A DNA stretch of 10,747 bases from Nocardioidaceae bacterium (GTDB taxonomy: Bacteria > Actinomycetota > Actinomycetes > Propionibacteriales > Nocardioidaceae), in the NCBI GenBank assembly GCA_013696365.1, contig JACCYS010000062.1, positions 1 through 10,747 on the forward strand, in the 5' to 3' direction. How positions within the stretch are numbered: position 1 is the first letter of the stretch; every line of letters begins with the position of its first letter. This document shows positions 1 through 6,448 of this stretch, piece by piece. The translations under genes were made by a program, and so were the position numbers. A model generated the notes under the pieces. It ran no database searches, was not told where the DNA came from, and saw nothing but the letters and a program-made list of their open reading frames with translations.

Positions 1-48
1 CTCGGCGGTCAGCTCCCCCGCGGGGCGCGACTCGTCGGTGGGACTCAT
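1..48 (-). CDS. N-terminal fragment, probably proteasome-associated ATPase ARC/Mpa
   Basis: Only the first 16 codons are inside the window (MSPTDESRPAGELTAE); the gene continues off the left edge. The ATG at 48-46 is preceded by a strong Shine-Dalgarno sequence (GGAGGTGG, 61-54, 5-nt spacing), so this is a real start. The short hydrophilic, acidic beginning would fit the N-terminus before the coiled coil of ARC, the AAA ATPase that unfolds pupylated proteins for the actinobacterial 20S proteasome. The identification rests on established gene order: a RecB-like nuclease, TrmI and mpa lie close together in mycobacteria, and related actinobacteria have a site-2 protease in the same cluster. The 16 residues themselves identify nothing. 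Existence of the gene is likely; its identity is inferred. Confidence 0.55.
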   Translation of the reverse strand, partial: MSPTDESRPAGELTAE

Positions 49-53
49 CCGGG

Positions 54-61
54 CCACCTCC
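54..61 (-). promoter_or_regulatory. Ribosome-binding site of the left-edge gene
   Basis: GGAGGTGG on the minus strand lies 5 nt before the ATG at 48. It is the second-best Shine-Dalgarno in the window and decides the start of the truncated gene. Confidence 0.75.
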
Positions 62-88
62 GTACGTACGTCTCTGCAGACTTTTGCG

Positions 89-94
89 ACCCTA
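89..94 (-). promoter_or_regulatory. -10 box of the left-edge gene
   Basis: TAGGGT on the minus strand, 41 nt before the ATG at 48, fits the actinobacterial TANNNT consensus and would give a leader of about 35 nt. No recognisable -35 lies 17-18 nt upstream. The leader also contains the palindrome CGTACGTACG (61-70), which touches the ribosome-binding site. The call is supported by the same hexamer sitting at two other gene starts in this window. Confidence 0.45.
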
Positions 95-180
95 CCCCGC
101 GCTCTGGGCGCATGCCCGCACCAGCGACCCGCCGCGCGCGCCTGTGACCAGATCGTCATGGCGCCGCGACAAACGGCCGA

Positions 181-1103
181 TCAGCGCTGCTCCCGGGCTG
201 CCTTGATCCGTGCCATCTGGGCCGACGCCGGCCCGGCGTAACGCTCGGGCCAGTGCTGAGCCATCGAGCACAACCACAGCGCCGCCTCCAGCCTGCGGCC
301 GCGCCGGTACGGCTCCAGGTCGGCCGTCTCGACCAGGTCGCGGCGGCTGGCCGTGGCATAGGACGCGAGCAGCCCAGCCGCCTCTGCCGCGGACAAACCC
401 TGCCCCGCGGCGACCGCAAGATCCCACAGCACCGTCCCCCGGCAGGTCTCCTCGAGGTCGGTCCACAGCCAGCGGCCAGCGATCGACAACAGGTTGCCTG
501 CGTGCGCGTCGCCATGCAGCACTACCTCGTCGCCGGACGGTTCAGCGGTGATGGTGTCGAGCACGTCCTGCTGCTCCGCTCGCAGCATCCGCAGTGTCCG
601 CGGATCGACCTGCCGCTCGCGCCCGAGCAGGGCGAGCAGATCGTCGACCTGGTCGACGATCGGGGCTAACCAGGGCAGGTCGCTGAGCTGGCCGACTGAC
701 GGCAAGCAGCGGTGCAGCTCTGCCAGGGACCGTCCGGTCTGCGCCGGCGGGGGCCGCCGCGGTTCGACGCGCACGTGGTCCCACAACGTGACCAGCAGAC
801 CACCGTCTGGATGCGGGCCGGGATCAATGCCTGCTGCCGGTGGCACCACGGGCCCGTCGAGCGACCAAGCAGCAGCGGACACCCGCACCTCACGGGCCAT
901 CCAGGCTGCCGGATCGCGCCGACTTAGCGCCGTCAGCGTGCCGACCCTGGCGACCAAGGCAGCGGCCGAAGATGCACCAGCACCGTGCCTCGGGCCGACA
1001 GCACCAGCGGGTCGCGCACATCGAGATGCAACCGGCAGCCGACCGAGACTGCCGCCTGCACCGCTGTGCGTTCGATCTGTGCACGCAGCTGGTCGGACGT
1101 CAT
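181..1103 (-). pseudogene. Frameshifted phosphotransferase (APH/choline kinase fold)
   Basis: The downstream frame (to the TGA at 183-181) encodes a phosphotransferase with the Brenner-type motif HGDAHAGN (516-493) and, after it, a metal-binding segment DLEE (459-448), both hallmarks of the aminoglycoside phosphotransferase family. That frame has no sensible start: going upstream it only runs into the trmI coding region in an antisense-like composition. A matching N-terminus lies in another frame. It starts at the ATG at 1103, 18 nt after the trmI stop, and reads MTSDQLRAQIERTAVQAAV..., then VLVHLRPLP before going out of frame and stopping at 935-933. Inserting one base near 957-958 joins HLRPLP to LVARVGTLTA. 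The defect is therefore a single-base loss, a real mutation or a sequence error. An alternative is a shorter protein from the ATG at 900 (239 codons plus stop), but that ATG has no Shine-Dalgarno and would lack the N-lobe. The substrate is unknown; many actinobacterial members of this family are not antibiotic-resistance enzymes. Confidence 0.75.
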
Positions 1104-1121
1104 GGTGTGCGGCGATGCCGG

Positions 1122-2087
1122 TTAGCGTCCGCGGGCGCCGGGCTCGGTGTCCGTCGCTGCCTCGGTAACCGGCAACGGGAGGTCCGGCGGGCGCGGTCCG
1201 GTGTAGTCCGGACCGTAGGCACCCGGTGCGGGTCGCCGCTTGCGCATGGGCGGGGTGTGTCCCGGCGCCATCCGCCGGGCGGTCACCAGGAAAGCGGTGT
1301 GCCCGGTCATGGTGTGATCGGGGCGCACGGCAAGACCTTGCAGATGCCACGAGCGCACCAGGCTCTCCCAGGCGTACGGCTCGGTGAAGCCGCCGTGGGC
1401 ACGCAGCGTCTCGACCACCCGGCTGAGTTGGGTCGTGGTCGCGACGTAGACGCAGACCATCCCGCCGGGGATCAACGCGTCGGCGACGACGTCGACACAG
1501 TCCCAGGGGGCGAGCATGTCCAGGATGACCCGGTCGACTGAGCCATCGCCGTCGACCGACAACTGGTCGATCAGGTCACCGACGCTGAGGTGCCAGGCGG
1601 GGTGTCTTTCGCCGAAGAAGCGATCCACGTTGCTTGCCGCGATGGCTGCGAAGTCGGGTCGTCGCTCGTACGACGTCACCCGTCCGTGCGGCCCGACGGC
1701 GCGCAGCAGGTGTGCCGTCAGGGCGCCCGACCCGGCACCCGCCTCAACCACATGCGCGCCGGGAAAGATGTCGGCTGACGCGACGATCTGCGCCGCATCC
1801 TTGGGGTAGATCACCGCCGCCCCGCGAGGCATGGACACCACGTACTCGCCGAGCAACGGCCGGAAGGCAAGGTAGGGCGCCCCACCAGAGGAGGTCACGA
1901 CGACACCCTCTGGGCAGCCGATCAGGTCATCGTGGGCGATGGCCCCCTTGTTGGTGAAGAATGTGTCACCCGGTGCGAGCCGGATGTTGTGCCGTCGGCC
2001 CTTGGCGTCGGTGAGCCGGGCCCACTCATCGGCTCGAAATGGCCCTCGATGTACCCCGGACCAGGTGTCGGGCACCGCGTCAGTCAT
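1122..2087 (-). CDS. trmI: tRNA (adenine-58-N1)-methyltransferase TrmI
   Basis: This SAM-dependent enzyme methylates N1 of adenine 58 in the T-loop of tRNA; bacterial TrmI acts as a homotetramer. The 321-residue protein resembles mycobacterial Rv2118c along nearly its full length as I recall it: an N-terminal beta domain beginning at LTDAKGRRH (25-33), the stretch YVVSMPRGAAVIYPKDAAQIV (82-102), SAM motif I VEAGAGSGALTA (114-125), a ribose-binding acidic residue at E141, the catalytic-site segment LDMLAPW (189-195), and AVRPDHTMTGHTAFLV (253-268). The last 45 or so residues are a proline/arginine-rich tail, longer than in the mycobacterial protein and probably disordered. The ATG at 2087 is the only start that fits the family length; its Shine-Dalgarno is poor. 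It lies 39 nt after the site-2 protease stop and 18 nt before the phosphotransferase, so co-transcription with both is likely. Confidence 0.95.
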   Translation of the reverse strand: MTDAVPDTWSGVHRGPFRADEWARLTDAKGRRHNIRLAPGDTFFTNKGAIAHDDLIGCPEGVVVTSSGGAPYLAFRPLLGEYVVSMPRGAAVIYPKDAAQIVASADIFPGAHVVEAGAGSGALTAHLLRAVGPHGRVTSYERRPDFAAIAASNVDRFFGERHPAWHLSVGDLIDQLSVDGDGSVDRVILDMLAPWDCVDVVADALIPGGMVCVYVATTTQLSRVVETLRAHGGFTEPYAWESLVRSWHLQGLAVRPDHTMTGHTAFLVTARRMAPGHTPPMRKRRPAPGAYGPDYTGPRPPDLPLPVTEAATDTEPGARGR

Positions 2088-2126
2088 GTGGCAGAACTCT
2101 AATCCGGCCGCCGTTGCCCTGTTCGA

Positions 2127-3257
2127 TCAGGCGCGGCTGAAGGCTGCGTCCACGTCTGCGCTGACGAGCAGGCCAACCACCGAGCCGTCGCTGTCCACCA
2201 ACACATACTCGCCGGCGGGAGTGTCCTGCATGGCACGGACGAGGGACTCGCCCGACAGGTCTGCGGACAACAGCAACCCCTGCTCCAGCGATCGCGCCAA
2301 CGAGCCCACGCTCACCCAGGGCCGTCGTTCATCCGGGGTGGCAAAGACGGCCTGTTCGCTGACAACCCCCACCGGAGAACCATCCCCCGTGACCACGACA
2401 AGGCCACCCGCTCGGGCGTGTTGTGCCTGCCGGACAGCCTCTGCCAACGGCAGATCGTGCAGCACGGCATGCGCCGGGCGAGCGAGCTGGCGCGCGTGCA
2501 GCGTCGGCAGCCGAGAGCGCATTCGGGCCTGGCCAATCGCCTGCGTGGCGCCGGTCCACAAGAACGCGGCGATGATCACCGCAAAGGCCATGTCGATGAT
2601 CTGCAGCTGACTGCCGGTCACCCCGGCCAGCAGGAACGGGTAGCCCAACGCCAGCACCGCCAGCGTCCGCCCGGCCCATCCGGCGACCAGCGAAGCGGTG
2701 AGCGGCCGGCCGGTCGTACCCCACACGATTGCTCGCAGCACTCGCCCGCCATCCAGCGGTAACCCGGGCAGCAGGTTCAGCACGCCGATGATGAGGTTGG
2801 CCGCTGCCAATGCCTGCACAGCGAAGGCCGGCAGCCCCGAGGGCGTGAACGGCACCGCTGCATAGGCAGCCACACCAACAGCCAGCGAGGTCAGCGGGCC
2901 GACCACGGCGATCACCGCCTCGCGGGTCGCTGTGCTGGCTTCCTCGGCGATCTCGGTGACGCCGCCGAGGAAGTGCAGCTCCACCGAGCGCACCGGCATG
3001 CCGTATGCCTTGGCCGCCAACGCATGTGAAATCTCGTGCAGCAGGACCGACAGGTACAGCAGCACCGCGAACGCGGCACCGGCAACGTATGCCAACAGAC
3101 CCAGACCGGGCTGCACAACCTCGATGCGTGGTGCCATCAGGAAGGCGATGAGCCCGGCCACCAGGAACCACGACGTCCGCACGTACACCGGCACCCCGGC
3201 TACCGTCCCGAGTTGCACGACGCCGGGTCGGCTCTGCGGCGTCGACGGTCGGCTCAT
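2127..3257 (-). CDS. Site-2 protease family M50 with CBS region
   Basis: Intramembrane zinc metalloprotease of the SpoIVFB-like branch of M50, 376 residues. The zinc motif HEISH is at 74-78 in a membrane segment, and the third ligand lies in NLLPGLPLDGG (161-171, D169). Hydrophobic segments are visible around 30-41, 52-73, 114-135, 143-162, 195-213 and 218-235. Residues from about 255 to 372 form a cytosolic CBS-type region (GLVVVTGDGSPVGVVS at 285-300; EYVLVDSDGSVVGLLVS at 350-366), which may bind a nucleotide and gate activity. The frame stays open upstream to 3386, but the ATG at 3257 is preferred: it has a -10 box 7 nt upstream, and the longer version would overlap the divergent nuclease gene. 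The substrate is unknown. Its place upstream of trmI and near the presumed proteasome ATPase is a conserved actinobacterial arrangement. Confidence 0.9.
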   Translation of the reverse strand: MSRPSTPQSRPGVVQLGTVAGVPVYVRTSWFLVAGLIAFLMAPRIEVVQPGLGLLAYVAGAAFAVLLYLSVLLHEISHALAAKAYGMPVRSVELHFLGGVTEIAEEASTATREAVIAVVGPLTSLAVGVAAYAAVPFTPSGLPAFAVQALAAANLIIGVLNLLPGLPLDGGRVLRAIVWGTTGRPLTASLVAGWAGRTLAVLALGYPFLLAGVTGSQLQIIDMAFAVIIAAFLWTGATQAIGQARMRSRLPTLHARQLARPAHAVLHDLPLAEAVRQAQHARAGGLVVVTGDGSPVGVVSEQAVFATPDERRPWVSVGSLARSLEQGLLLSADLSGESLVRAMQDTPAGEYVLVDSDGSVVGLLVSADVDAAFSRA

Positions 3258-3264
3258 GCCCCCA

Positions 3265-3270
3265 ACGCTA
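3265..3270 (-). promoter_or_regulatory. -10 box of the site-2 protease, leaderless start
   Basis: TAGCGT on the minus strand ends 7 nt before the ATG at 3257, so transcription would start at or next to the A of the ATG. There is no usable Shine-Dalgarno (only a G run), which agrees with leaderless translation. No clear -35. Confidence 0.45.
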
Positions 3271-3313
3271 GCCGCCCGGCGGTGAACCCCACCGAGTTGT
3301 CGGTGGCGGCTTC

Positions 3314-3319
3314 TAGGGT
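3314..3319 (+). promoter_or_regulatory. -10 box of the RecB-like gene, leaderless start
   Basis: TAGGGT ends 6 nt before the ATG at 3326, and no Shine-Dalgarno lies between them. This is the usual layout of a leaderless actinobacterial transcript. The -35 region is unclear: TTGTCG at 3297-3302 is only 11 nt upstream, too close for a standard spacer. Confidence 0.5.
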
Positions 3320-3325
3320 GCCTGT

Positions 3326-4276
3326 ATGACTGCTTCGGTGACCGAACCCGCCTCTCCCGGCACTGCGCCGGTGGGGACCCTGTCACCGTCGCGAGCCAGC
3401 GACTTTATGAGCTGCCCGTTGCTCTACCGCTTCCGCACGATCGACAAGCTGCCCGAGCCGGCCGACCCGGCCGCTTTCCGCGGGACGCTGGTGCACGCGG
3501 TTCTCGAGCGCGTCTTCGACCTGCCGCCTGCACGGCGCGTACCGGCCGAGGCGGAGGCGCTGCTCGAGCCACTGCTGGAACAGGTGCTGGCCTCAGATGC
3601 GCGGGTGGCCGAGATGTTTGCGGCGGAGGCCGGGCAGCAGCCACTCGACCGCCGAACATTCCTGGCCCAGTGCCGCGCCCTGCTGGCGACCTGGTTCACC
3701 CTCGAAGACCCGAGCATGCTCGAGCCGGCCGAGCGTGAGCTGTACGTCGAGCATGTGCTGGACTCCCGGCTGCTGCTGCGCGGGATCGTTGACCGCGTCG
3801 ACGTTGCGCCGACCGGTGAGATCCGGGTGGTCGACTACAAGACCGGCCGCTCACCCAGTGAGCACTTCGAGGCCAAGGCGCTCTTCCAGATGAAGTTCTA
3901 CGCACTGGTGCTGTGGCGTACCCGCGGCGTGCTGCCTGCGCTGCTGCAACTGGTGTATCTGGGCAACAGCGAGGTGGTGCGCTACGTGCCCGACGAGGCC
4001 GACCTTCTCGCCACCGAACGGAAGCTGGACGCGCTGTGGGCGGCGATCAGTCGGGCCACCCGCAGCGGCGACTGGCGTCCGCGCCCCTCCGCGCTGTGCG
4101 GCTGGTGCGCCCATCAGGCGCTGTGCCCGGAGTTCGGGGGTAGTCCGCCACCGTTGCCCGGTCCCAACCCCGACACCGGACAAGTAGCCGGGGCTGTGAC
4201 CGCGGCCGATGTTTCGACAAGCTCGGCGTCGAACGCAGCCAGCTCTTCGGCCACCGCTTCCGGCGATAAAGGTTGA
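3326..4276 (+). CDS. RecB-like PD-(D/E)XK nuclease with Fe-S-type cysteines
   Basis: A 316-residue nuclease of the PDDEXK_1/RecB-Cas4 type. After a short N-terminal tail come SPSRASDFMSCPLLYRF (20-36, C30), the FRGTLVHAVLE helix (51-61, H57), and the catalytic core with D156 in GIVDRVD and D170-x-K172 in VVDYKTG. A C-terminal cluster C258-x2-C261-x5-C267 follows. With C30 this makes the four-cysteine pattern that holds a [4Fe-4S] cluster in AddB and Cas4 nucleases. The family member next to mycobacterial trmI (Rv2119) has the same layout. Expected role: DNA end processing or repair; a partner helicase is not visible here. Residues from about 285 are a Ser/Ala/Thr-rich tail with no fold. It is divergent from the protease gene and convergent with the importer operon. 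The start is supported by the -10 box at 3314. Confidence 0.92.
   Translation: MTASVTEPASPGTAPVGTLSPSRASDFMSCPLLYRFRTIDKLPEPADPAAFRGTLVHAVLERVFDLPPARRVPAEAEALLEPLLEQVLASDARVAEMFAAEAGQQPLDRRTFLAQCRALLATWFTLEDPSMLEPAERELYVEHVLDSRLLLRGIVDRVDVAPTGEIRVVDYKTGRSPSEHFEAKALFQMKFYALVLWRTRGVLPALLQLVYLGNSEVVRYVPDEADLLATERKLDALWAAISRATRSGDWRPRPSALCGWCAHQALCPEFGGSPPPLPGPNPDTGQVAGAVTAADVSTSSASNAASSSATASGDKG
4212..4233 (+). repeat. Possible remnant of a dispersed repeat in the nuclease tail
   Basis: TTTCGACAAGCTC (4212-4224) is a string I recognise from short dispersed palindromic repeats in intergenic DNA of many Actinobacteria. Here TTCGAC (4213-4218) pairs with GTCGAA (4228-4233) across a 9-nt loop. It lies inside the low-complexity C-terminal tail of the nuclease gene, so it may be an old insertion that was read into the coding frame. 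Recognition is from memory and the match is partial. Confidence 0.3.
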
Positions 4277-4289
4277 GGCCCGCCCATGC

Positions 4290-4315
4290 CCGATAGGTGC
4301 TGCTAGCCCTGTCGG
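4290..4315. terminator. Hairpin between convergent genes
   Basis: CCGATAGG (4290-4297) pairs with CCTGTCGG (4308-4315) with one G-U/T mismatch. The stem continues inward, after a one-base bulge, as GCT/AGC around a GCT triloop. It lies 13 nt after the nuclease stop and 46 nt after the end of the importer operon, so it can serve both strands. There is no T tract, as is common for actinobacterial terminators. Confidence 0.5.
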
Positions 4316-4361
4316 TGATACATCAACGGCACCTCGCGTCGCTCAGCCAGTGCCCAGTCGT

Positions 4362-5417
4362 TCAGCTGGTGCCGACCATCTGAGCTGCGTCGGCCGGCTC
4401 GATGTCGCCGCGAGCGATCTGTTCGGCGTAATGACAAGCAGCGCTGTGTCCGGGTCGCAGCACGCGCAACTCGGGGCGTTCGTCGTCGCAGCGAGTGGGC
4501 TGGCGGTAGGGGCACCGGGTGTGAAAGCGACAGCCCGCCGGCGGATCGGCCGGCGAAGGGATGTCACCATGCAGCAGGATGCGCTCACGGTGGTCCTCGA
4601 CCTCGGGGTCGGGCACCGGCACCGCCGACATCAGGGCCCTGGTGTACGGGTGCAGTGGGGATTGATACAGGTCGTCGGAGTCGGCCTCCTCGACGATCCC
4701 GCCGAGATACATCACGGCAACGACATCTGAGACGTGTCGCACGACGGCGAGGTCGTGGGCGATGACCACATACGTCAGTCCCAGCCGCTCCTGCAGTTCT
4801 TCCAGCAGGTTCAGCACCTGCGCCTGCACCGACACGTCGAGCGCCGACACCGGCTCGTCCGCGATCACCAGCGCAGGCTCGAGGGCGACGGCGCGGGCGA
4901 TGCCGAGACGTTGCCGTTGACCGCCGGAAAACTCGTGCGGGTAGCGCAGCGCAGCCCCTCGCGGCAATCCGACGAGCTCAAGCAGCCGTCCGACGGTGTC
5001 GGAGTTGACGGGCTTGCCGTGCGCGAGCAACGGCTCGGTGATGAGCGTCTCGACGCTTTGCCGCGGGTTCAGGCTGGCCATCGGATCCTGGAAGACCATC
5101 TGCATCGAACTGCGTTGTTTGCGCAGCCGTTCGCCCTTCAACCCGGCAATGTCCACGCCGTCGTACTCGACGGTGCCGGCGGTCAGCGGCACGCCCAGGC
5201 GCAGGATCCCTCGCCCCAGTGTCGACTTGCCCGACCCCGACTCCCCCACCAGCCCCAGGGTCTGGCCGCGGCGCACGTCCAGGTCCACCCCGTCGACTGC
5301 CTGCACGTGCCCCACCGTCCGCTGCAGCAAGATCCCCTGCGTTATCGGAAAGTGCACTTTCAGACCGCGCACTTTCAGCAGCGGGTCGGCGTCGTCGCCG
5401 TCGGTCGCCGCGCTCAC
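4362..5417 (-). CDS. Peptide ABC importer ATP-binding protein, DppF/OppF type
   Basis: Second ATPase of the importer, 351 residues, which pairs with the DppD-type ATPase on the inner face of the two permeases. Visible motifs: Walker A GESGSGKS (58-65), Q-loop Q110 in VFQDP, signature FSGGQRQR (163-170), Walker B LVIADEP (183-189, E188) and switch H221. The extended C-terminus carries the oligopeptide/dipeptide transporter signature PPAGCRFHTRCPYR (292-305), with cysteines at 296, 302, 310 and 328. Such cysteines hold an Fe-S cluster in mycobacterial OppD, so one is plausible here. The start is GTG at 5417, overlapping the preceding gene's TGA by 4 nt (GTGA), with Shine-Dalgarno GGGAGG (5427-5422) 4 nt upstream. 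Last gene of the operon. The transported substrate cannot be told from the ATPase. Confidence 0.93.
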   Translation of the reverse strand: MSAATDGDDADPLLKVRGLKVHFPITQGILLQRTVGHVQAVDGVDLDVRRGQTLGLVGESGSGKSTLGRGILRLGVPLTAGTVEYDGVDIAGLKGERLRKQRSSMQMVFQDPMASLNPRQSVETLITEPLLAHGKPVNSDTVGRLLELVGLPRGAALRYPHEFSGGQRQRLGIARAVALEPALVIADEPVSALDVSVQAQVLNLLEELQERLGLTYVVIAHDLAVVRHVSDVVAVMYLGGIVEEADSDDLYQSPLHPYTRALMSAVPVPDPEVEDHRERILLHGDIPSPADPPAGCRFHTRCPYRQPTRCDDERPELRVLRPGHSAACHYAEQIARGDIEPADAAQMVGTS

Positions 5418-6448
5418 GAGGCCTCCCGGGTGTCCAGTGGGTTGAAGCAGCGAAGGGCCTGCTCATCACCGGGCCGGCTCACGTGCTCGCTCCCCCGCAA
5501 TGCCGGCGTTTGGACGGTGCACTTGTCGACCCGGTTGCCACAGCGTGGTGCGAACGCGCACGAGTGTGTCCACGGCAGGGCGTCGTTCGGCGAGCCCGGG
5601 ATGGGGGTCAGCGGCTCACCGCGGGCGGAGTCCAGCCGCGGGATCGACCCGAGCAGGCCGCCGGTGTAGGGGTGGCGGGGTTCCCCAAACAGCGAGCGTC
5701 GCGGCGCCGACTCGACCACCCTGCCGGAGTACATCACGTGCACCTCGTCGCACAGCCCTGCGACCACGCCGAGGTCGTGTGTGATCATCACCAACGCCGT
5801 GCCGGTGCCGGACACCAGCTCGCGCAGCAGCTCAAGAATCTGCGCCTGGATGGTGACGTCGAGGGCGGTGGTGGGTTCGTCGGCGATGAGCAGCCGCGGC
5901 TCGCAGGCGAGGGCGATCGCGATCAGCACCCGCTGCCGCATCCCGCCCGAAAGCTGGTGCGGATACTCTTTCAACCGCCGCTTGCCGTCGGAGATTCCGA
6001 CGCGACCGAGCAGGTCGCCGGACACCTCCCGCGCCTCGGTCTTGCGCAGGCCCTTGTGCCGCTGCAGGACCTCGCCGATCTGCACCCCGATCGGGACGAC
6101 CGGGTTCAGTGAGGTCATCGGGTCTTGAAAGATCATCGCCATCTCGGCGCCGCGCAGGTCCCGCCGCGACCGAGCATCCAGATCCAGCAACTCGTCTCCG
6201 TCGTACCGGATCGATCCGCGCACCGTCGTGCTGCGTAGCGGCAACAACCCCATCACCGCCAGTGCGGTGACCGACTTGCCGCTGCCGGACTCCCCCACCA
6301 GCGCCACGTGCTCGCCGGGGCGCACCGAGAAACTGACCTCGCTGACCGCTTCGACGTCACCGCGCGAGCCGTGAAAGACCACCGCCAGGTCCTCGACTTC
6401 TAACAGCGGTTCGCTGCGTACACCCACCGGTCGCGTCATCGGGCTCAC
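5414..6448 (-). CDS. Peptide ABC importer ATP-binding protein, DppD/OppD type
   Basis: First ATPase of the importer, 344 residues. Motifs: Walker A GESGSGKS (52-59), Q-loop Q108 in IFQDP, signature LSGGMRQR (166-173), Walker B LLIADEP (186-192, E191) and switch H224. The C-terminal domain has HPYTGGLLGSIP (259-270) and cysteines at 297, 303, 310 and 334, the four-cysteine arrangement linked to a [4Fe-4S] cluster in mycobacterial OppD. The start is not fully settled. GTG at 6448 overlaps the permease C stop by 4 nt (GTGA) but has no Shine-Dalgarno. ATG at 6439, three codons later, has GGTGAG just upstream; either choice leaves the domains intact. It heterodimerises with the next gene's product to drive import through the B and C permeases. 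Confidence 0.93.
   Translation of the reverse strand: MSPMTRPVGVRSEPLLEVEDLAVVFHGSRGDVEAVSEVSFSVRPGEHVALVGESGSGKSVTALAVMGLLPLRSTTVRGSIRYDGDELLDLDARSRRDLRGAEMAMIFQDPMTSLNPVVPIGVQIGEVLQRHKGLRKTEAREVSGDLLGRVGISDGKRRLKEYPHQLSGGMRQRVLIAIALACEPRLLIADEPTTALDVTIQAQILELLRELVSGTGTALVMITHDLGVVAGLCDEVHVMYSGRVVESAPRRSLFGEPRHPYTGGLLGSIPRLDSARGEPLTPIPGSPNDALPWTHSCAFAPRCGNRVDKCTVQTPALRGSEHVSRPGDEQALRCFNPLDTREAS

Noticed and set aside
937..985. Programmed -1 ribosomal frameshift in the phosphotransferase gene
   Set aside because: The codons at the junction (CTG CCT TGG) give no X-XXY-YYZ slippery site, and I see no downstream pseudoknot. A one-base deletion or sequence error is simpler.
181..1103. Antibiotic-resistance aminoglycoside phosphotransferase
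   Set aside because: Only general fold motifs are seen. The gene sits in a housekeeping cluster with no mobile element and resembles uncharacterised chromosomal kinases.
3258..3386. 43-residue upstream extension of the site-2 protease
   Set aside because: It would overlap the divergent nuclease start and is Arg-rich without family similarity. The ATG at 3257 has a matching -10 box.
4734..5669. Long plus-strand open frame opposite the two ATPase genes
   Set aside because: It is antisense to two genes with complete Walker and signature motifs. Its protein is rich in Gln, His and Arg with no domain pattern, as expected for the complementary frame of GC-rich coding DNA.
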